A stretch of DNA of 11,111 nt from DATJMJ01 sp035503975. GTDB taxonomy: Bacteria; Actinomycetota; Acidimicrobiia; Acidimicrobiales; Palsa-688. This document shows, piece after piece, positions 6,843 through 11,111 of the stretch. How positions within the stretch are numbered: the stretch's first letter is position 1; the number at the start of each line of letters is the position of its first letter. The notes below the pieces were generated by a model. The model saw only the letters and a list, made by a program, of their open reading frames with translations, was not told the origin of the DNA and made no database searches. The translations under genes were made by a program, and so were the position numbers. The stretch spans positions 1 through 11,111 of the forward strand of contig DATJST010000219.1 of assembly GCA_035503975.1 (NCBI GenBank), written 5' to 3'.

Positions 6843-8117
6843 ATGAGCGCTCGCGCTGGCGCGCGCCAATTGCGGGGCGTCGTGCGGCCCGCAGGGGCAA
6901 CCGAGCTCCGCCGGCCGTGCCAGGACAGGGCAATTGCGGGTGTCGCCCACGCTGTGGCTTCACGGACGGGGGTCAGCCCGCTGGCCGCTCAATTCGCCTT
7001 ACTGGCCCTCACCCTGTTCGGTGGGGCAGGGATCGCCCTGTACCTGGCCGGATGGTTGTGCATCCCGCTCGAGGGTGAGGACCGTCCCTTGGTGCAAGCG
7101 GCACTCTCTGACCACCGGACCCTCAAGCTCGTCGGAGCGACCGCCAGTGCCCTCGTGGCCTTGATGGCTGGGGCCTCGGTCCTCGGCTCGGTGCCTGTGC
7201 TCGGAGCGGTGGCTCCCGGGCTGGTAAGCCTCTCGGCCCTGATCGCGGTTTGGCGCCACGCCGGCCCAGAGGACAGAGCGAGCATGGAACGCCTGTTCAC
7301 GTTGGCCACCGGTGCGGGGACGCCCGGAGCGCCGGCAGCGCGCCGGTTGCTGGTGGGAGGTGCACGAATAGCGCTCGGTGCGGGCCTGATCGCGCTGGGG
7401 ACATCGACCGTGCTGGCGCCCACGCACCTGAACGGCGCGGACATCGAGATCGCCCTGGCCGCGCTTGGGGTGGTAGCCGGCTCGTCGATCATCTTGGCGC
7501 CGTGGTGGCTGCGCGTCGGCCGTGACCTGGCGGGCGAGCGACGCCAGCGCGCCCGAGCCGAAGAGCGCGCCGAGATGGCAGCCCACCTGCACGATTCGGT
7601 GCTCCAAACACTCGCTTTGATCCAGCGCTCGGCGGGGGACCCGCAGCAGGTGCAACGCCTGGCGCGTGCTCAGGAACGCCAGCTGCGTTCCTGGCTGTTC
7701 GACAAACCGTCCGCCAACCGCGGTCCCGAGACGCTGTCCTCGTCACTCGCGGCCTTGCAGCAGGAAGTGGAGGCCGACCACGGACTGCGCACCGACGTAG
7801 TTACCGTCGGCGACGCCGTTTTGGACGAAACCCTCAGCGCGTTGCTCGCGGCCACCCGCGAAGCTGTGGTCAACGCAGCCAAGTGGTCAGGGGCGGACGT
7901 CGTGTCGATCTACGCTGAAGTCGAACAGGAGGCTATTTCAGTGTTCGTGCGCGACCGGGGTTGTGGTTTTGACCCGGCGCAGGTAGGCCCGGACCGCAAG
8001 GGCTTGAGTGATTCGGTGTACGCCCGCATGCACCGCAACGGCGGTACCGCCGCCGTCCGCAGTGCGCCCGGGCAGGGCACTGAGGTCGAGCTCAGTATGC
8101 CGAGGCGGGCGGCGTAG
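6843..8117 (+). CDS. Sensor histidine kinase with N-terminal PspC domain
   Basis: From the ATG at 6843 (GGAG at 6833-6836, 6-nt spacing) the protein has 424 residues. An upstream in-frame GTG at 6750 would add 31 residues that look non-coding, with a rare TTA codon. The PspC domain is at about 20-80 (LRRPCQDRAIAGVAHAVAS, then a hydrophobic stretch ending LAGWLCIPLEG). Further membrane segments lie at about 96-115, 119-137, 171-190 and 205-222. A short Arg/Glu-rich signalling helix (223-245) leads to a HisKA_3-type dimerisation motif, AAHLHDSVLQT, with His250 as phosphoacceptor. The HATPase domain shows the N box (REAVVNAAKWSGA, Asn344), G1 box (DRGCGFD, 371-377) and G2 box (KGLSDSV, 386-392). 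No large extracytoplasmic sensor domain is present, so sensing is probably through the membrane or PspC part. Its stop overlaps the start of the response regulator by one base, a clear cognate pair. Confidence 0.93.
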   Translation: MSARAGARQLRGVVRPAGATELRRPCQDRAIAGVAHAVASRTGVSPLAAQFALLALTLFGGAGIALYLAGWLCIPLEGEDRPLVQAALSDHRTLKLVGATASALVALMAGASVLGSVPVLGAVAPGLVSLSALIAVWRHAGPEDRASMERLFTLATGAGTPGAPAARRLLVGGARIALGAGLIALGTSTVLAPTHLNGADIEIALAALGVVAGSSIILAPWWLRVGRDLAGERRQRARAEERAEMAAHLHDSVLQTLALIQRSAGDPQQVQRLARAQERQLRSWLFDKPSANRGPETLSSSLAALQQEVEADHGLRTDVVTVGDAVLDETLSALLAATREAVVNAAKWSGADVVSIYAEVEQEAISVFVRDRGCGFDPAQVGPDRKGLSDSVYARMHRNGGTAAVRSAPGQGTEVELSMPRRAA

Positions 8118-8794
8118 TGGGCCTCGGCCCCAAGGTGTTGCGGGTTTTCCTGGTGGACGACCACCAGCTGTTCCGCGCCGGGGTCCGCCACGAGATCACT
8201 GCGACCGGTGAGGTCGAGATCGTCGGGGAAGCCGGTGACGTGGCGGGGGCCGTCGAGCGCATCTTGACCTGCCAGCCGGATGTGGTCCTGCTGGATGTGC
8301 ACATGCCTGACGGCGGCGGCCCCGAGGTCGTGCGCCAGGTGCTCGCCGCCCAACCGGGCGTCCGTTTCCTTGCTCTCTCGGTCTCCGACGCCGCCGAGGA
8401 CGTGATCGGTGCGATCCGCTCCGGGGCACGGGGGTACGTGACCAAGACGATCTCGACCGCCGAGCTCGTCGACGCCCTCCGCTCGGTGGCCGCCGGCGAC
8501 GCGGTGTTCTCACCGCGCCTGGCCGGTTTTGTGCTCGACGCTTTCGCGGCCAGCCCCCAGCCGGTGGCGGTCCACTTCGACCCCGAGCTGGACCAACTGA
8601 CGTCGCGTGAGCGCGATGTGCTCCGGCTCATAGCTCGGGGTTATGCGTACAAGGAGATCGCTCGTGAACTGTTCATCTCGGTGAAGACCGTCGAGACCCA
8701 CGTGTCGGCGGTGCTCCGCAAGCTCCAGCTCACCAACCGCTACCAGCTGACTCGCTGGGCCATGGAGCGCCGGCTGGTACCGCCGGGGAACTGA
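8117..8794 (+). CDS. LuxR/NarL-family response regulator
   Basis: This 225-residue DNA-binding transcription regulator is the likely partner of the preceding kinase. The GTG start (8117-8119) shares its first base with the kinase TAG stop, giving TAGTG, and GAGGCGGG at 8102-8109 is the ribosome site, so the two are translationally coupled. A GTG at 8135 is a less likely alternative. The receiver domain (about 7-122) has the acidic pair Asp14/Asp15 in FLVDDH, phosphoacceptor Asp60 in VVLLDVHMP, the switch Ser88 and Lys110 in GYVTK. After a short linker, the LuxR helix-turn-helix spans about 158-222, with the typical LTSRERDVLRLIARG and ELFISVKTVETHVSAVL blocks. All phosphorylation residues are intact, so it should be a functional regulator. 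Likely targets are its own operon and the divergent PspC/toastrack gene; that is inferred from position only. Confidence 0.95.
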   Translation: MGLGPKVLRVFLVDDHQLFRAGVRHEITATGEVEIVGEAGDVAGAVERILTCQPDVVLLDVHMPDGGGPEVVRQVLAAQPGVRFLALSVSDAAEDVIGAIRSGARGYVTKTISTAELVDALRSVAAGDAVFSPRLAGFVLDAFAASPQPVAVHFDPELDQLTSRERDVLRLIARGYAYKEIARELFISVKTVETHVSAVLRKLQLTNRYQLTRWAMERRLVPPGN

Positions 8795-8823
8795 AGGGTA
8801 TGTGGGCCGACGGGACAGCTAAC

Positions 8824-8828
8824 GGGGA
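8824..8828 (+). promoter_or_regulatory. Ribosome binding site that decides the holB start
   Basis: GGGGA at 8824-8828 lies 7 nt before the ATG at 8836. The earlier in-frame ATG at 8800 has its purine stretch only 1-2 nt away and would add 12 residues unlike the family, so 8836 is the better start. Confidence 0.6.
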
Positions 8829-8835
8829 AAAGAGC

Positions 8836-9984
8836 ATGACGGGTGGCGCCTTGGCTGCGTTGGTCGGCCAGCGCCAAGTGGCAGAGTTCCTGTGGACGGC
8901 GGCGCGAAAACCGGTCCATGCCTACTTGTTCGTTGGCCCTCCTGGTTCGGGGAAGCTGGCCGCCGCTCGCGCCTTCGCCAGCCTCGTGCTGTGCCCTGGC
9001 GAAGGGGACGACGGCTGCGGAACGTGCCAGCGGGTCGCCGAGGGCAAGCACCCCGACGTGGTGGTGATCGAGCGTGAAGGGGCGAGCCTGTCTATCGAGC
9101 AGGCGCGCGAGGTGACGCGCCTGGCTGCTCGTAGCTCGGTGGAGGGTGGCCGCGTCGTAGTCGTCGTCCCAGACCTCCACTTGGCCGGTGACGCTTTACC
9201 GGCGCTGCTGAAGACCATCGAGGAGCCGGCCGGCCCGGTGCTGTTCGTCGGCTTGGCCGAGTATGTGCCGCCCGAGCTGGTGACCATCGCGAGCCGCTGC
9301 GTGCGTGCCGACTTCCGCCCGCTCACTGAGGACGAACTGTCCAGAGCCCTCGAAGCTGAGGGAGTGGCGCCGGCAAAAGCCGAGGCGGCAGCGAGTATGG
9401 CGGGGGGACGCCTGGACCGGGCGCGCTTGCTCGCCAACGACCCCGCGGCCGAAAGTCGTCGCCAAGTCTGGGACGCCGTGCCGGCGCGGCTCGACGGGAG
9501 CGGCGCCACCGTCGCCGTGCTCGTCGCCGAACTGGTCGAGCTGCTCAAACGGAGTGCAGAGCCCCTCGAAGCGCGTCAAAGCGGCGAGGTCTCCGAGGCG
9601 GCCGAGCGCGCCGCGGCCGCCAGCCCGGTCGCCGTCGCACGGCCGAGCCAGGGCCCACCAAGAGCGCCCGCTGGTCCTGGCCGGCCTGTTCAGGCTGCAG
9701 CACGTTCGGCCCAGGTGCTGGCCCGGGCCGGAGCGAAGGAACTGGAAGAGCGCCATCGCCGCGAACTGCGCCGCCAGCGCACGGATGAGCTCCGTTCGGG
9801 ACTGGCCGTGCTAGCCCGGGCGTACCGCGAGCGCGCCGTCCAGGGCCAGGTGTCGCCGGCCCAGGCGCGTGGCGCGGTCGCCCTGATCGACGAGCTGTCG
9901 GCCGACCTCGCCTTCAACCCGGGAGAGCAATTGGCCCTTCAGGCGCTGTTCGTGCGGCTTGACCGCCTCGCGCAGGTGTCCTAG
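8836..9984 (+). CDS. holB: DNA polymerase III delta-prime subunit (clamp-loader ATPase-like)
   Basis: The delta-prime subunit is part of the clamp loader that places the beta sliding clamp on primed DNA. The 382-residue protein starts with the family block LVGQRQVAEFLW (9-20). The P-loop-like GPPGSGKL (34-41) has Leu where an active Walker A has Ser/Thr, fitting the stator role of delta-prime, which does not hydrolyse ATP. A zinc-module region has Cys53, Cys61 and Cys64 followed by GKHPDV; compared with the usual four cysteines, the second appears to be missing (an Asp is there). LLKTIEEP (124-131) and the SRC motif (TIASRC, 150-155) are intact. The C-terminal part (about 300-382: KELEERHRRELRRQRTDELR) resembles actinobacterial delta-prime, but is preceded by an Ala/Pro-rich stretch (about 258-298) that looks like an inserted linker. 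The neighbour topA is usual; tmk is absent between them. Its TAG stop lies inside a CTAG shared with the converging gene. Confidence 0.9.
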   Translation: MTGGALAALVGQRQVAEFLWTAARKPVHAYLFVGPPGSGKLAAARAFASLVLCPGEGDDGCGTCQRVAEGKHPDVVVIEREGASLSIEQAREVTRLAARSSVEGGRVVVVVPDLHLAGDALPALLKTIEEPAGPVLFVGLAEYVPPELVTIASRCVRADFRPLTEDELSRALEAEGVAPAKAEAAASMAGGRLDRARLLANDPAAESRRQVWDAVPARLDGSGATVAVLVAELVELLKRSAEPLEARQSGEVSEAAERAAAASPVAVARPSQGPPRAPAGPGRPVQAAARSAQVLARAGAKELEERHRRELRRQRTDELRSGLAVLARAYRERAVQGQVSPAQARGAVALIDELSADLAFNPGEQLALQALFVRLDRLAQVS

Positions 9985-11072
9985 CCGCGTCCAGCGGGGC
10001 CATGATGTCCATGGCCACGGTGACCGGGCCCGCCGCCTGCACCGCCGCCACCTTGGGCCCCGGGGAAGGGGTGCCCGCTCGGGACAATAGTGACGGCCAG
10101 AGCGGTCACTGCATCACTCCCGCCTTGGGTGCCGACGACCCTCACCGCGTCGCCGTTCGCCAGCGTCGGAGAGGCGTTGCCGCGCTGCTTTAGCTGTGTG
10201 CCGCTGGTCAGGGTCACCGCGACGCTCGTCCCGTTGCCTGCGGTAAGCGTGAAGCCGCCCGAGCTCAGGTCCGACACGGCGCCGGAGTATTGGGCAAGAG
10301 GGACGCGCACTACCGTCGCGGTCACCGCTTGGGTGCCGCCCTGCACGCCCGCCACCACCACAGAGTCACCTGGGAGCACCCCCTGTAAGCCTGGGGAGCT
10401 CTGACCGGGCTCGACGTAGTCGGTCTGTGCGGTGAGCGTGACCGTCACGCTCGTGCTGGTACCGGTCAGCTCGCTCGGCCACTGCGCCAGCGTCAAGCTG
10501 AATCCGGTGCTCGTGACGACCGGGCCCACGGCACCCGTGTCACGGGCGAGCGGCACCATCACCGATCGAGCGGTGATGGCGCCAGGGCCAGTGGCCATGC
10601 CGGTTACTTCCACGCTGTCCCCGTCGAGGACGCCCTGGATGCCTGCGCCGCTCTGCCCGGGTTCGAAGTACTTAGTGCTGTCCGTGACCGTCACAGCAAT
10701 CGTCGTGCTGGTCGCCGTGAGGCTTGCCCTCCGGGAGGCCGGGAGCTGCAAGCTGAACCCGCTCTGGCTCACGGCGCCGGCCGTACCGCTCACTTCTACG
10801 CTGCGTTGGCGATGGTGGCCCCAGCCCGGCGCGCCGCCTCCAGGACCGCTCCCGCTCCCGCCGCCTCCGGGCTCGTGGCCGCGATGAGAAAACATGTGGC
10901 CTGCCGCTGCCGGCGATGCCCCAGCAGCGCTTACGCTCGCCGTGGAGACCACCGCGGCTAGCAGCGTGCCGAGCAGTGTACGCGCCAGCCATGACATGGT
11001 GTGCCACGCTCGCGCAGACAATCGGGCGCGACCAACCGGAAAATGACCGTCACCTGAGGTTGTGGCCGACAC
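9981..11072 (-). CDS. Secreted protein with three DUF5666-like beta repeats and Gly/His-rich ends
   Basis: This is an exported protein of unknown function. I chose the GTG at 11072 because AGGAGG precedes it by 4 nt, giving 363 residues. The alternative ATG at 10997 gives 338 residues and a more standard signal peptide, and the codons between the two starts are less G/C-biased at third positions than the rest, so the start is uncertain. A signal peptide core (LLGTLLAAVVSTASVSA, about 33-49) with nearby Arg follows. A Gly/His-rich stretch spans 59-88. Three repeats of about 75-85 residues follow, at roughly 91-175, 178-258 and 262-330. Each has a G-V-S-GF-L opening, a V-VT-T strand, a GDSV-V-G or GDAVRVVG turn and a final A-V strand, typical of DUF5666. 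Repeats 1 and 2 share YxEPGQS and GxQGVLxGDSV; repeat 3 has lost the first. The C-terminus (340-363) is Gly/His-rich. No sorting signal or C-terminal membrane anchor is seen. Confidence 0.82.
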   Translation of the reverse strand: MSATTSGDGHFPVGRARLSARAWHTMSWLARTLLGTLLAAVVSTASVSAAGASPAAAGHMFSHRGHEPGGGGSGSGPGGGAPGWGHHRQRSVEVSGTAGAVSQSGFSLQLPASRRASLTATSTTIAVTVTDSTKYFEPGQSGAGIQGVLDGDSVEVTGMATGPGAITARSVMVPLARDTGAVGPVVTSTGFSLTLAQWPSELTGTSTSVTVTLTAQTDYVEPGQSSPGLQGVLPGDSVVVAGVQGGTQAVTATVVRVPLAQYSGAVSDLSSGGFTLTAGNGTSVAVTLTSGTQLKQRGNASPTLANGDAVRVVGTQGGSDAVTALAVTIVPSGHPFPGAQGGGGAGGGPGHRGHGHHGPAGRG

Positions 11073-11076
11073 GTAG

Positions 11077-11082
11077 CCTCCT
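11077..11082 (-). promoter_or_regulatory. Strong Shine-Dalgarno upstream of the DUF5666-like gene
   Basis: Read on the minus strand, positions 11082 to 11077 are AGGAGG, a perfect Shine-Dalgarno core, 4 nt before a GTG at 11072-11070. It supports the long start, although the spacing is short and the following 75 bp code for an unusually long, weakly biased N-terminus. Confidence 0.55.
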
Positions 11083-11111
11083 ATCACAGGGCGACGGCCT
11101 TGTCGTTAGCC

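Noticed and set aside
6655..6963. N-terminal extension of the PspC/toastrack protein back to 6963
   Set aside because: The added 103 residues have no family resemblance and would run through the promoter region and into the divergent kinase gene; the PspC domain sits normally after the ATG at 6654.
9305..9814. Alternative plus frame inside holB as evidence of a compensated frameshift
   Set aside because: The other frames over the Ala/Pro-rich insert show no delta-prime-like residues, and the main frame resumes conserved sequence on both sides.

Overview
The window is GC-rich chromosomal DNA with strong G/C bias at third codon positions. It most likely comes from an actinobacterium (Actinomycetota). 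The evidence is a DNA topoisomerase I with no zinc ribbons but a Lys/Ala-rich tail, a PspC-domain histidine kinase paired with a LuxR/NarL-type regulator, and the hppA–topA–holB neighbourhood. The class (for example Acidimicrobiia or an uncultured soil lineage) cannot be settled from this sequence alone. Coding density is very high: eight genes, no gene-free stretch over about 190 bp, and no RNA genes, insertion sequences or CRISPR seen.

Layout. Positions 1-4306 (+) hold the 3' part of hppA, a membrane proton-pumping pyrophosphatase with the K+-independent signature, followed 25 bp later by topA. Positions 4359-6654 (-) hold a two-gene unit: a PspC/toastrack (DUF4097-like) membrane protein, then a small P-loop kinase of the chloramphenicol phosphotransferase-like family. 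Positions 6843-8794 (+), divergent from that unit, hold a PspC-domain sensor histidine kinase and its response regulator, which overlap by one base. Positions 8836-9984 (+) hold holB (DNA polymerase III delta-prime). Positions 9981-11072 (-) hold a secreted protein of three DUF5666-like repeats with Gly/His-rich segments; its stop codon lies in the same CTAG as the holB stop.

How the parts fit. topA and holB are housekeeping replication and supercoiling genes. In many actinobacteria tmk sits between them, but here that place holds the PspC/toastrack–kinase unit and the PspC two-component system. These four genes look like one envelope-stress module: the sensor and the toastrack protein each carry a PspC domain and face away from a shared 188-bp regulatory region. 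In and beside that region an 8-bp word (TGGTCCGG) occurs three times within 72 bp, two copies direct and one inverted, making it a candidate operator. The toastrack protein may be both target and partner of the two-component system, by analogy with LiaF/LiaRS and Psp systems. The role of the CPT-like kinase in the module is unknown.
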